A DNA stretch of 64,000 bases from Paraburkholderia sp. (lineage in GTDB: Bacteria > Pseudomonadota > Gammaproteobacteria > Burkholderiales > Burkholderiaceae), in the NCBI RefSeq assembly GCF_004298475.1, contig NZ_SCRP01000009.1:83856-147855 (forward strand), written 5' to 3'. The notes beneath the pieces were generated by a model that saw nothing but the letters and a program-made list of their open reading frames with translations, was not told where the DNA came from and did not search any database. Positions 8,747-16,877 of this stretch are shown here, piece by piece. A program made the position numbers and the translations under genes. Every line of letters begins with the position of its first letter. The stretch's first letter is position 1.

Positions 8747-10120
8747 ATGCCGAAAACACTCATCGAACCCTTCCGCATCAAGAGCGTCGAGCCCATCCGC
8801 ATGACTGCGCGTGAAGAGCGCGTCCGCCTGCTCGAAGAAGCGAAGCTCAACGTCTTCAAGCTGCGCGCCGAGGACGTGCTGATCGACTGGCTGACCGACT
8901 CCGGCACCGGCGCGATGTCTTCTCGCCAGTGGGGCGCGATTATGGAGGGCGACGAGAGCTACGCCGGCGCCCGGAGCTTTTACCGGCTCGAAGCAACGAT
9001 CCGCAAGATCACCGGCATGCTGCACGTCGTGCCCACCCACCAGGGCCGTGCGGCTGAGAAGGTGCTGTTCACGGCGACCTGCAAGAGCGGCGACATCGTT
9101 CCCAACAACTGCCACTTCGATACGACGCGCGCGAACCTCGAATACCTCGGCGTCGAAGCCGTCGATCTGGTCATTCCCGAGGGCTTGCAGCCGAGCCTCG
9201 TTCATCCGTTCAAGGGCGACATCGATCTCGCGCGCGCCGAGGCGCTGCTCAAATCGGCGGGCGACCGCATTCCGTTCGGCATGCTGACCGTCACCAACAA
9301 TACGGGCGGCGGCCAGCCTGTGTCGATGGCCAACATTCGCGCTTACTCGAAGCTGCTCAAGCAATACGGCAAGCCGCTCGTTCTCGACATCTGCCGCTTT
9401 GCCGAAAACGCGATGTTCATCAAGATGCGCGAGCCGGGCTACGCCAATACGCCGGTTGCCGATATCGCCGCCGAGATGTTCTCGTATGCCGATGGCGCGA
9501 CGATGAGCGCCAAGAAGGACGGCATGGTCAACATCGGCGGTTTTATCGTGCTGCGCGACGATTGCTGGATCGATGCGATCCGCAACAACCTGATCATGAT
9601 GGAGGGTTTCCCGACCTACGGCGGGCTCGCCGGACGCGACCTCGAAGCGCTCGCCGTCGGCCTCGAAGAGGGGCTCGACGAGGACTACCTGCGCTACCGC
9701 CTGCGCACCGCCGAGTATCTCGGCGAAAAGCTCGACGCGGCGGGTGTCGGCTACGTGAAGCCGACCGGCGGCCATGCCGTGTATATCGACGCGCGCACGG
9801 TGCTGCCCGATATGCCGGTCGCGCACTATCCGGCGTGGGCGCTGTGCAATGCGCTGTATCTCGAAGGCGGGATTCGCGGTGTCGAGATTGGTTCGGTCAT
9901 GTTCGGCAAACGCCTCGACGACGGCAGCGAGACTTATCACAAGATGGAGCTGCTGCGGCTGGCGTTTCCGCGCCGCATGTACACGCAATCGCACTTCGAC
10001 TATGCGGCGGAAGTCATCGCCGAAGTCAAGGCGAGCGCGGCGAGCATCCGCGGCGTGACGATCGTCAAGCAACCTGAATTCTTGCGGCACTTCACCGCCG
10101 AGTTCGCCTGGGTCGCTTGA
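8747..10120 (+). CDS. tnaA: Tryptophanase (tryptophan indole-lyase)
   Basis: A 457-residue PLP enzyme of the beta-eliminating lyase family, which splits L-tryptophan to indole, pyruvate and ammonia. Family landmarks are FRIKSVEPIRM at the N terminus, LTDSGTGAMS, PTHQGR, and the PLP lysine in SAKKDGMVNIGG (the second Lys, K257). Tryptophanase rather than tyrosine phenol-lyase is favoured by VEIGSVMFGKR near residue 385, where phenol-lyases have MERG with a phenol-site Arg, and by MYTQSHFD and LRHFTA at the C terminus. GGGGAGA at 8737-8743 supports ATG 8747. No Trp permease or leader peptide is adjacent. Product indole could act as a signal. A phenol-lyase activity is the main alternative. Confidence 0.87.
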   Translation: MPKTLIEPFRIKSVEPIRMTAREERVRLLEEAKLNVFKLRAEDVLIDWLTDSGTGAMSSRQWGAIMEGDESYAGARSFYRLEATIRKITGMLHVVPTHQGRAAEKVLFTATCKSGDIVPNNCHFDTTRANLEYLGVEAVDLVIPEGLQPSLVHPFKGDIDLARAEALLKSAGDRIPFGMLTVTNNTGGGQPVSMANIRAYSKLLKQYGKPLVLDICRFAENAMFIKMREPGYANTPVADIAAEMFSYADGATMSAKKDGMVNIGGFIVLRDDCWIDAIRNNLIMMEGFPTYGGLAGRDLEALAVGLEEGLDEDYLRYRLRTAEYLGEKLDAAGVGYVKPTGGHAVYIDARTVLPDMPVAHYPAWALCNALYLEGGIRGVEIGSVMFGKRLDDGSETYHKMELLRLAFPRRMYTQSHFDYAAEVIAEVKASAASIRGVTIVKQPEFLRHFTAEFAWVA

Positions 10121-10144
10121 GCGTATCCGAAGGGCGGGCCGAGT

Positions 10145-10184
10145 GGACTAAAACGCTGAGCCGAAAGGACCAAAACGCTGTGCC
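10145..10184. repeat. Two tandem 22-bp-period imperfect direct repeats
   Basis: GGACTAAAACGCTGAGCC (10145-10162) and GGACCAAAACGCTGTGCC (10167-10184) match at 16 of 18 positions with a 22-base period. Such repeated short motifs resemble the multiple internal terminal repeats of IS21-type elements, so this may be a scar of a lost insertion. No transposase remnant was seen beside it. Confidence 0.5.
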
Positions 10185-10310
10185 GCGCATGCCCTTGCCA
10201 GCGTAGCCTCGGCTGCCCTGGCATGGGCCTGTCAAGAAATGGCATCATCGCGCCGTTATATACGACGTAACGATTTTTGGTTCCGTTTTCTTATCAGGCA
10301 TGAGGTGCAA

Positions 10311-10439
10311 ATGATTAAGCGTTGCGCGGCGATAGCGCTGCTGGTGGGCACTTTGTTTTCGTTGGCGGGCTGCAATACGATCGCTGGCTTCGGTCAGGAC
10401 ATCACAGGCTCGGCCCGGGCCGTTCAGCGCATTATTTAA
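10311..10439 (+). CDS. Entericidin-like small lipoprotein
   Basis: A 42-residue precursor: MIKRC, a hydrophobic stretch ending FSLAGC (lipobox LAGC, Cys19), then a short mature part NTIAGFGQDITGSARAVQRII. Entericidin A/B-type lipoproteins have this size and the conserved N-T-x-x-G-x-G-x-D motif. They are anchored in the cell envelope by the acylated Cys and have been linked to stress and biocontrol phenotypes. The start is the ATG after GAGGTG at 10302-10307; a longer upstream frame has no signal features. It stands alone. Confidence 0.82.
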   Translation: MIKRCAAIALLVGTLFSLAGCNTIAGFGQDITGSARAVQRII

Positions 10440-10961
10440 CTGGCTTGAACACGATGCGTTGCGGGGGTCTTTCACCCGCAACGCACGCGGTTCGCTTTAA
10501 CACCACACGACCCGATCGTAGGCTACGGTGCGCCGGTAGACATTCTTGCCGCGCCAGCTCGTGTACTCCATGTATGCGCAGTCCAGCACCACAATCCAGT
10601 TATTCACTCTCATTGCTGCCCCCATTACTTCTGTCCCGGTGGTCGCGCCCGGCTGTTATCCGGTCTCGAAACCAGTCTATGGCGAGAGAACTTGGCGCAA
10701 TGTTCCGAGCAGAGACGGATATCGCAGCCAGTTCGCTTCTTCGACTCGTTTTGCGCATGGGCGCCCGGTTGTGGCACGTCGCTGCGTAGCGTAGTGGAGA
10801 AATGCTCGTTTCCCTAAACAACTACGCAGCATCGCGCGTACCAGCATGCACCTTTCGTGCACTCATTTCGATATTTATTCACGCGTGTCTGTTTTTTGGC
10901 ACGCGGGCGAGATTGCAACGAGGGTGCAGGTTACGCAATCGCACAACCCCATCAGATCACG
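10440..10961. other. Gene-poor stretch with weak small frames
   Basis: No gene can be supported with confidence. On the minus strand a 42-codon frame (ATG 10625 to stop 10497-10499) encodes a Trp/Tyr-rich peptide containing VNNWIVVLDCAYMEYTSW. It is open a little further upstream and could be the tail of a decayed gene, since it has no good ribosome site. Composition is lower in GC than the flanking genes. Confidence 0.4.
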
Positions 10962-11480
10962 ATGCCACTGAAGGACAGTTCGCCACCGCACGCGATGAAC
11001 GAATTAGCGGATGCGGCACGGCGCAGGTCCGCATCCACGACCTGGAGCAGGCGCAAGCCGCGACCGAAGCTGAGAACGGTGCGCTAAAGAACGAACTCGC
11101 GCGCTTCCAGCAGGAAATCCGCGAGCGCGACCTGTCGCATCGAACGTGCTCACTTCGCGTCGACGCTAGTTCTACAATGAACGCAGGTCTCGCGGGCAGA
11201 ACTGGTTTGAAGTTGGCTAACGTTGCGTCTGGCTCGACCAGAATTGATATTCGTGACGGGGCGCGGAAAACGTGTGATTGAAGACCATTTCGACAAATCG
11301 TACGAGGTCGAACACGTTTTAAGAGCACGAGGCAGTCAAAGCCTCGTCGAGTTCGTGCAGCGCATCAAGCCACCCGAGGTCGAATGTATCTACGCGCGCG
11401 CGTTGGCGGCGCACATGCGTGCGAGGGCGCGGCAGGCGCCGCCCGGCCAGTCCGCGCGCGGGGCACGTTGCACCATTGAA
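10962..11480 (+). pseudogene. Frameshifted hypothetical ORF with coiled-coil segment
   Basis: An ATG at 10962 reads MPLKDSSPPHAMNELADAAR and then leaves frame. The next part continues in another frame as VRIHDLEQAQAATEAENG followed by ALKNELARFQQEIRERD, a heptad-rich coiled-coil-like segment in the 10802-11281 frame. Further on, a third frame (from 11223) reads ARPELIFVTGRGKRVIEDHF and KSYEVEHVLRARGSQSLVEF, which also looks protein-like. The simplest reading is one or two short genes broken by small indels. I do not recognise a family. Two separate tiny genes cannot be excluded. Confidence 0.4.
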
Positions 11481-11494
11481 TCGTGGAGGTTCGC

Positions 11495-13033
11495 GTGAGC
11501 AGTGAAACAGGAAGTGAAAACGGAAGTGAAAACGGTCCCGACCTGGCCCAGGGCGTGTCCCTCGAATCGTTCGGCACAACTGGCGTGTTGGCGGGCCATG
11601 TCGGTGACGACGCGGTCATGATCGCGCGGGTCGGCGATGAATTCCTCGCGGTCGATGCGGCCTGTACGCACTATCACGGGCCGCTCTCCGAAGGGTTGAT
11701 CGTCGGAGACACGGTGCGGTGCCCATGGCATCACGCATGCTTCAACCTGCGTACGGGCGAGGCGGTGCGCGCGCCGGCGCTGAGTCCTGTCGCGTGCTGG
11801 TCCACGGCCATTCGCGGCGACAAGGTCTTTGTGCTGCACAAGCTGGCGCCAGCCGCCAGTTCCGTATCCGTGCCCGCTGGCGCGCCGCAGAAGATCGTCA
11901 TCGTCGGCGCAGGGGCGGCGGGTTTCGCTGCTGCCGAGCGTCTACGGCGGCTCGGCTACGCAGGCAGCCTGACGATGCTGAGCGACGACGATGCAGCGCC
12001 CGTGGACCGTCCGAATCTCTCCAAAGACTACCTGGCCGGCAGCGCGCCCGAGGACTGGGTCTGGCTTCGCGACGATGCCTTCTACGCGGATCAACGCATC
12101 GATTTGCGGCTGAAGGCCAACGCCGTGCGCCTCGACGTCGCCGCGCAGGAAGTGGAACTCGCGGATGGCAGCAGGGTGCCCTACGATCGCCTGTTGCTGG
12201 CGACCGGTGCCGAAGCGATTCGCTTGCCGATCCCCGGCATGGATTTGCCGCACGTTTATACGCTTCGCTCGCTGGCCGACAGTCGCGCCATCATCGCTCG
12301 CGCGGCGAGTGCACGGCGCGTGGTCGTGATCGGAGCCAGCTTTATCGGACTGGAAGTGGCGGCGTCATTGCGCACGCGTGGACTCGAGGTCCACGTCGTG
12401 GCGCCCGAGCGGCGTCCGATGGAGCGCGTGCTGGGCCCGGAGATGGGTGATTTCGTGCGGCAGCTGCATGAGGAACACGGCGTTGTGTTTCATCTGGAGA
12501 ACACCGTCGACGCCATCGACGCGCAGCGGGTATCGCTCAAAGCGGGCGGCAGCGTGGAGGCCGACCTGGTCGTGGCCGGCGTCGGCGTGCGGCCGCGACT
12601 GACGCTGGCCGAGCAAGCCGGCCTCGCGATCAACCGTGGCGTGGTGGTCGATGCCTGCTTGCAGACGAGTGTGCCCGGCATCTTCGCTGCGGGCGATATC
12701 GCGCGCTGGCCCGATCCGCACAGCGGCGCGGACATTCGCGTCGAGCATTGGGTCGTCGCGCAACGTCAGGGGCAAACCGCAGCGATGAACCTGATCGGCG
12801 GACACGAGAAATTCGATTCCGTGCCGTTCTTCTGGAGCCAGCACTACGACGTTCCGATCAACTACGTCGGGCACGCGGAAAGCTGGGATGAACTCTCGGT
12901 CGAGGGCAGTATTGCGGCGCGCGACTGCGTGCTGCGCTACAAGCGAGCCGGACGTGTGATCGCGGTAGCGTCGATTTACCGCGACGTGGATAGTCTGCGG
13001 GCCGAAGTCGAGATGGAGCGCGGTTCGTCCTGA
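11495..13033 (+). CDS. Rieske [2Fe-2S]-FAD/NAD(P)H ferredoxin reductase-like oxidoreductase
   Basis: A 512-residue fusion of an N-terminal Rieske domain and a pyridine-nucleotide-disulfide oxidoreductase, as in AIFL-type and rhodocoxin-reductase-like proteins. The cluster ligands are C57-x-H59 (CTHYHG) and C76-x-x-H79 (CPWHHACF). FAD binding is shown by IVGAGAAGFAAAERL, NAD(P)H binding by VVVIGASFIGLEVAASL, and the second FAD motif by GIFAAGDIARW. GGAGG at 11485-11489 favours GTG 11495; a GTG at 11483 overlaps that site. The N terminus carries a tandem GSENGSENG from a 12-base repeat. It is cytosolic and passes electrons from NAD(P)H, partner unknown. No oxygenase lies next to it, so detoxification or redox signalling is as likely as catabolism. 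Confidence 0.87.
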   Translation: MSSETGSENGSENGPDLAQGVSLESFGTTGVLAGHVGDDAVMIARVGDEFLAVDAACTHYHGPLSEGLIVGDTVRCPWHHACFNLRTGEAVRAPALSPVACWSTAIRGDKVFVLHKLAPAASSVSVPAGAPQKIVIVGAGAAGFAAAERLRRLGYAGSLTMLSDDDAAPVDRPNLSKDYLAGSAPEDWVWLRDDAFYADQRIDLRLKANAVRLDVAAQEVELADGSRVPYDRLLLATGAEAIRLPIPGMDLPHVYTLRSLADSRAIIARAASARRVVVIGASFIGLEVAASLRTRGLEVHVVAPERRPMERVLGPEMGDFVRQLHEEHGVVFHLENTVDAIDAQRVSLKAGGSVEADLVVAGVGVRPRLTLAEQAGLAINRGVVVDACLQTSVPGIFAAGDIARWPDPHSGADIRVEHWVVAQRQGQTAAMNLIGGHEKFDSVPFFWSQHYDVPINYVGHAESWDELSVEGSIAARDCVLRYKRAGRVIAVASIYRDVDSLRAEVEMERGSS

Positions 13034-13099
13034 TTCGCGTTGCTTCGCCTTGACGCCGCAGCGATGCCGGCTGGTGCGCCATCTGTGGTGCGCTATGCG

Positions 13100-13357
13100 C
13101 TATTTGGTGTCGTGCTTGTGGAATGCGTCCTTGACGGCGTGATAGCCATGTTTCGATGCATCCGCAATGCCGTGGCCGACGGTTTTCGCGGCGTGGGCCG
13201 TCGCGTGGCCGGCGTCGCGCGCAGCATGGCCCACCTTCTGCCCCGCGCTGACCGTGGTGGTCTTGATATCGTGGCCGACTTCGTGGAGATCGGCGTGCGC
13301 GACCTGGCTCATCGATGCGAGGACCGCGGCCGTCAGCAGGATTTTCCGGATTTTCAT
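13100..13357 (-). CDS. Small exported His/Ala-rich helical protein
   Basis: An 85-residue precursor with a 22-residue signal peptide (MKIRKILLTAAVLASMSQVAHA). The mature part is built of imperfect 11-residue units (VGHAARDAGHA, TAHAAKTVGHG, IADASKHGYHA) that would form a long amphipathic helix studded with His and Lys. Its ATG overlaps the stop of the dehydratase gene by four bases (ATGA at 13357-13354), so it is translationally coupled to the pigment operon. I know no function. Metal binding or association with membranes or pigment in the periplasm is speculation from composition. Confidence 0.75.
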   Translation of the reverse strand: MKIRKILLTAAVLASMSQVAHADLHEVGHDIKTTTVSAGQKVGHAARDAGHATAHAAKTVGHGIADASKHGYHAVKDAFHKHDTK

Positions 13358-13857
13358 GCAGTGGTTCCTTTCGGGTTTGCATTCGCATCGAGCATCACGG
13401 CCGCACGGCCCGCCAGGATGAGGCGAGCGCCGCAGTGGATCGCGAAGCGATAAAGAATCGTATGCGTGTCACCGCTCACGCGCTCGGCCTCGATCGTCAA
13501 CGGCGCGTCGAGGTCATCCAGCCGCTCGACGCAGGCCTCGACGCTGCGCACGCTGGCGAGGTAGCCCACGCGCGGACGCTCGCGCGCCGCGCCTGGCATG
13601 GCGCCAAGCACTGCGCCGTGCACCGCCATGGCCTGAGCCGCGTATTCGATCCCGCAGACCGCCGCAAGCCGCCCGTTCGCGCGCAGCGGATTGGCTGCAT
13701 TCAGGTGGCTCGTGGCGGTGCAGCGAATGCGTTCGTCATCGAAGGTGACGACTTCGTCGAGCAGACACATCGAGCCCGCATGGGGGATGTGCGCGGCAAT
13801 CCAGTCGCGGCCGAGCGGCACGGGTAGCGTTGCGAGTGGCGTATCCGGCGATTTCAT
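13354..13857 (-). CDS. Hotdog-fold 3-hydroxyacyl-ACP dehydratase of the aryl-polyene cluster
   Basis: A 167-residue FabA/FabZ-like dehydratase. The His of the catalytic pair is in AHIPHAGSMCLLDEV and the acidic partner in CGIEYAAQAMAVHG, the variant EYAAQ motif common in aryl-polyene dehydratases. It removes water from the ACP-bound 3-hydroxy intermediate to give the trans double bond in each polyene cycle. It overlaps the upstream gene and the downstream small protein by four bases each, so it sits inside a tightly coupled operon. Cytosolic. Confidence 0.85.
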   Translation of the reverse strand: MKSPDTPLATLPVPLGRDWIAAHIPHAGSMCLLDEVVTFDDERIRCTATSHLNAANPLRANGRLAAVCGIEYAAQAMAVHGAVLGAMPGAARERPRVGYLASVRSVEACVERLDDLDAPLTIEAERVSGDTHTILYRFAIHCGARLILAGRAAVMLDANANPKGTTA

Positions 13858-14681
13858 GATGCGCGCGCGCTGTTTCCTGCCACGTCCGACGGCACGACAT
13901 CGACCTGCAAGCGCGTGTCGGGCAGGTAATCGAGCACCACGCTCGCCCGACGCTGCGTTGCCAGCGCTTCGAGCAGCGGCAATGCGCGCGCGGCAGGAAT
14001 ATCCCCGCGCAACTGCTCCAGTTCCTCGCTTGCGAGGACGGTGGATGGCGCATCGGTGAGCTGAACCTCGATGCGCGCCAGCGAACGTGCACTAGCTTGC
14101 GGCGCCAGCACCATGGCGACGCCGAACATCCCCGTAATCGGCCGCACGGCGCGCATCGGCTCCGGATAGTCGGTATCGAAGGCGACCAGCAGCGTGGGCG
14201 TCGCATCCACCGCGACCTGGCACAGGCTGTCGAGCAGGCCCGCGGCGAAGCTGCCGTCGTGCGCGCACAGCACAGTGGACGCAGCCATCGCGCCTGATGC
14301 GATGCCCCAGTAACCGGCCGGCGCGTTGTGCACCGAGTTGTGAAAGCGGGTCGGCGAGAAATGCCGGTCGTGGCTGGCGAGTGCTTCGCAGATGGCGTGG
14401 CAGTTGTAGCTGTCGCCGCCCGATGAGGTGAACACGCTCGCCAGCGTGGCGGGGTCGCGCGCGCTTGCGGCCGCGGCTTCCTGGCAGACCGCGAGGGCGA
14501 CGCGCACGGCCGCGCCGGTGCGGCGGCGCTCGGCGCCCGGCAGGCAGGCGGGCGGCGGCGGCGCCGTGGGAGCGCTCGCGTAGGCTGCGCGTTGCGCGAG
14601 TACCTGGGCCGCGTGCGGCCAGTCATTCAGTCCGGGCCCGAGCAGCCCGACGCTTTCGATGAATGCGCTCAGTCGGGTCAT
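13854..14681 (-). CDS. Ketosynthase-like chain-length-factor protein
   Basis: A 275-residue thiolase-fold protein related to the N-terminal half of beta-ketoacyl synthases (VFTSSGGDSYNCHAICEAL, HNSVHNAPAGYWGIASG). There is no Cys-Ser-Ser-Gly nucleophile and the C-terminal catalytic His motifs are absent, as in the 'beta-ketoacyl synthase chain length factor' family found in aryl-polyene clusters. It probably pairs with the full ketosynthase encoded seven bases upstream and helps to set polyene length. Its stop overlaps the dehydratase start (ATGA). It is short relative to the 400-residue ketosynthases but complete for this family. Confidence 0.82.
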   Translation of the reverse strand: MTRLSAFIESVGLLGPGLNDWPHAAQVLAQRAAYASAPTAPPPPACLPGAERRRTGAAVRVALAVCQEAAAASARDPATLASVFTSSGGDSYNCHAICEALASHDRHFSPTRFHNSVHNAPAGYWGIASGAMAASTVLCAHDGSFAAGLLDSLCQVAVDATPTLLVAFDTDYPEPMRAVRPITGMFGVAMVLAPQASARSLARIEVQLTDAPSTVLASEELEQLRGDIPAARALPLLEALATQRRASVVLDYLPDTRLQVDVVPSDVAGNSARAS

Positions 14682-14688
14682 GGCGAAC

Positions 14689-15897
14689 TCAGAGGTGAGC
14701 GTGCCCGGCGAGGCCGAGCACGAGGCTGCAATTCGTGCCGCCGAAGCCGAACGAGTTGCTGAGCACGACGCCCACGCGCGCAGCGCGGCTCGTCAACACG
14801 TAGTCGAGCGGCGCAAGCATCGGATCGACCTGGGTGGTGTTGATGCCGGCGGGCAGCCGCTGATCGCGCAAGGCGAGCGCCGAAAGCACCGCTTCGAGCG
14901 CACCCGCCGCGCCGAGCGTATGGCCGGTCGCGCCCTTGGTGGAGCTGCACGGCGTGCCGTCGAACAGCGCGGTGACGGCGCGGCTTTCGGCAGCGTCGTT
15001 GCTCGGCGTGGCCGTGCCGTGCAGGTTGATGTAGTCGATGGCGTTCGCGTCGAGGCCCGCCGACGCCAGCGCCTGTTCGATCGCCATGCGCGCGCCCAGC
15101 CCTTGCGGATGCGGCGACGACATGTGATGCGCGTCGCTCGACTCGCCAACGCCGAGCAGCAGGATGGCGTCGTCGGCGAGCGGCGCATCGCTCGTGCGTT
15201 CGAGCAGCGCGAATGCCGCCGCTTCGCCGATCGAAATGCCGTCGCGTGCGGTGTCGAATGGCCGGCACGGCTGCCGCGAGAGCAGTTCGAGCGAATTGAA
15301 TCCGTACAGCGTGGTCAGGCACAGGGAATCGACGCCGCCGACGACGGCTGCATCGATCAGACCGGCTTCGATCATCCGGCGCGCCGCCGCGAAGACCTTC
15401 GCGCCCGACGAACAAGCGGTCGAAATGGCCATCGCAGGGCCGCGCAGCCCGAAATACGCGCGCACGAAAGCGGCTGCCGAGTACGTGTTGTGCGTCCCGG
15501 CATAGTGAAAGCTGGCGGGCAGCGCGCCCGTTGCCGGGTCGCGCCGCTGGTAGGCGCGTTCCGTTTCCAGGATGCCTGACGTGCTCGTGCCGATGAACAC
15601 GCCGATGCGCCCGACGCCATGACGCGCGACGGCGCGCTCGACGCGGCCCGCGAAATCATCCTGGGTGAGACCGATCTGCGCGAGGCGGTTGTTGCGGCAC
15701 TCGAAGTCGGCGAGATCGGCGCGAACCGGTTGTGCATCGACGTCCGCAACCGCGCCGACCCAGGTGTCGAGATTGACGTCCTCGAAGTCGCAGCGCGCGA
15801 GGCCGCCGTGCCCGGCGCGCAGCGCGGCGAGGGTGGCGTCGAGGCCCCGTCCGAGGCAGCTCGTGGCTGTGAAGTGCGTGAGCAGGAGCGGTTTCAA
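14689..15897 (-). CDS. Beta-ketoacyl-ACP synthase (FabF/FabB-like) of the aryl-polyene cluster
   Basis: A 402-residue condensing enzyme with a full active site: C162 in AISTACSSGAKV, H293 in NLHGTATPSNDA, and K321/H326 in KGATGHTLGAAG. The glycine-rich C-terminal motif NSFGFGGTNCSL is present. It extends the aryl starter with malonyl-ACP units. I place the start at TTG 15897: the bases TTGA at 15897-15894 overlap the TGA of the upstream deacetylase, and MKPLLLTHFTATSCLGRG is the usual beginning of the family. A GTG at 15936 would add 13 residues inside the deacetylase gene and is less likely. Confidence 0.9.
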   Translation of the reverse strand: MKPLLLTHFTATSCLGRGLDATLAALRAGHGGLARCDFEDVNLDTWVGAVADVDAQPVRADLADFECRNNRLAQIGLTQDDFAGRVERAVARHGVGRIGVFIGTSTSGILETERAYQRRDPATGALPASFHYAGTHNTYSAAAFVRAYFGLRGPAMAISTACSSGAKVFAAARRMIEAGLIDAAVVGGVDSLCLTTLYGFNSLELLSRQPCRPFDTARDGISIGEAAAFALLERTSDAPLADDAILLLGVGESSDAHHMSSPHPQGLGARMAIEQALASAGLDANAIDYINLHGTATPSNDAAESRAVTALFDGTPCSSTKGATGHTLGAAGALEAVLSALALRDQRLPAGINTTQVDPMLAPLDYVLTSRAARVGVVLSNSFGFGGTNCSLVLGLAGHAHL

Positions 15898-16877
15898 CGT
15901 CGTCGATTCCCGTGGCTGGTGTGAGGCGTCGGGCACCCGGTCGTGCGGGTGCCGTCGCTTTGAATATTAGCAAGCCGGTCTGGCGCGACGCGTGTTCCGG
16001 CGGGGCTGGCCGGTTGCGCAGCGAGCGTGGCGGACGTGAGTGCGGCGCGCAGCGTCGTGCACTGCAAGCCCGCTGCAGCGGCGGCTTCGAGCACCGCGGG
16101 CAGCACGCCGAGCACCACCGGTTCGCCGCGCGCGTCGCGCGCTGCGTTGCCGTCGTGGAGGAGCAGGATGTCGCGCGGCGCGAGTCCGCGCAGCAGGCGT
16201 TCGGTCACGACGGCGGGCTCGCGTGTGCGGGTATCGAAGCCGCGCCGGGTCCAGCTCGCCAGCGTAAGACCGAGTTCGCACAGCACCGGCTCGAGGAACG
16301 GATTGCGCAGTCCCGCCGGAGCGCGAAAGAACAGCGGACGGACTCCGCTGATTTCGGCCAGCGTATTCTGCGCGGCCTGGATTTCGCGCCGCAGCGCGCC
16401 GGGGCCGAGCAGCGAGAAATGGTGACGGTGCTGCTGGCTGTGGTTTTCCACGGCGTGGCCGCGCGCGACGATCGCTTCGATCCACTGCGGGTAGCGGCGC
16501 GCCGCGTCGCCGATGCAGAAGAACGTCGCCTGTGCGCCATGGCGGTCGAGCAGATCCAGCACGCGGGGTGTCACGTCGGGATGCGGGCCGTCATCGATGG
16601 TGAGCGCGATCTGGCCGGCGGCGTGTTCGGGCAGCACGGTCCAGTTCGGTCCCAGCAACGCGCTGCGCGGCCACAGTCCCGCCGCAACCAGCACGAGATG
16701 CGATGCAATCACACTGCCCGCCGCCCACGGCCACGTTGCCGGGACGAATGCCACGGCTGCCGCTGCGCCGACGTGCAGCGCCGACGCGCCCGCGATCAGC
16801 GGCGTGGGCCGCCAGCGCCGCGCGATACCGGGCGTTGTTGCGGCGACGGCGGCTTCAGTCGGCGACGGGTTGTTCAT
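15894..16877 (-). CDS. Polysaccharide deacetylase (NodB/CE4) family protein in the pigment operon
   Basis: A 327-residue protein with two hydrophobic segments near residues 28-70, then a NodB homology domain. Motif 1 is LTIDDGPHPDV (catalytic and metal Asp), motif 2 is AVENHSQQHRHH (metal His pair), motif 3 is FFRAPAGLRNP, and LLLHDGNA is motif 5. CE4 enzymes remove N- or O-acetyl groups from sugars at the inner membrane or periplasm. It overlaps the MMPL exporter upstream (ATGA at 16877-16874) and the ketosynthase downstream (TTGA). It is likely to trim the sugar head group of the glycosylated aryl polyene lipid, though its substrate is not shown. Confidence 0.85.
   Translation of the reverse strand: MNNPSPTEAAVAATTPGIARRWRPTPLIAGASALHVGAAAAVAFVPATWPWAAGSVIASHLVLVAAGLWPRSALLGPNWTVLPEHAAGQIALTIDDGPHPDVTPRVLDLLDRHGAQATFFCIGDAARRYPQWIEAIVARGHAVENHSQQHRHHFSLLGPGALRREIQAAQNTLAEISGVRPLFFRAPAGLRNPFLEPVLCELGLTLASWTRRGFDTRTREPAVVTERLLRGLAPRDILLLHDGNAARDARGEPVVLGVLPAVLEAAAAAGLQCTTLRAALTSATLAAQPASPAGTRVAPDRLANIQSDGTRTTGCPTPHTSHGNRRR

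Noticed and set aside
8498-10090. 530-codon minus-strand ORF
   Set aside because: Complement of tryptophanase and its leader; no family features.
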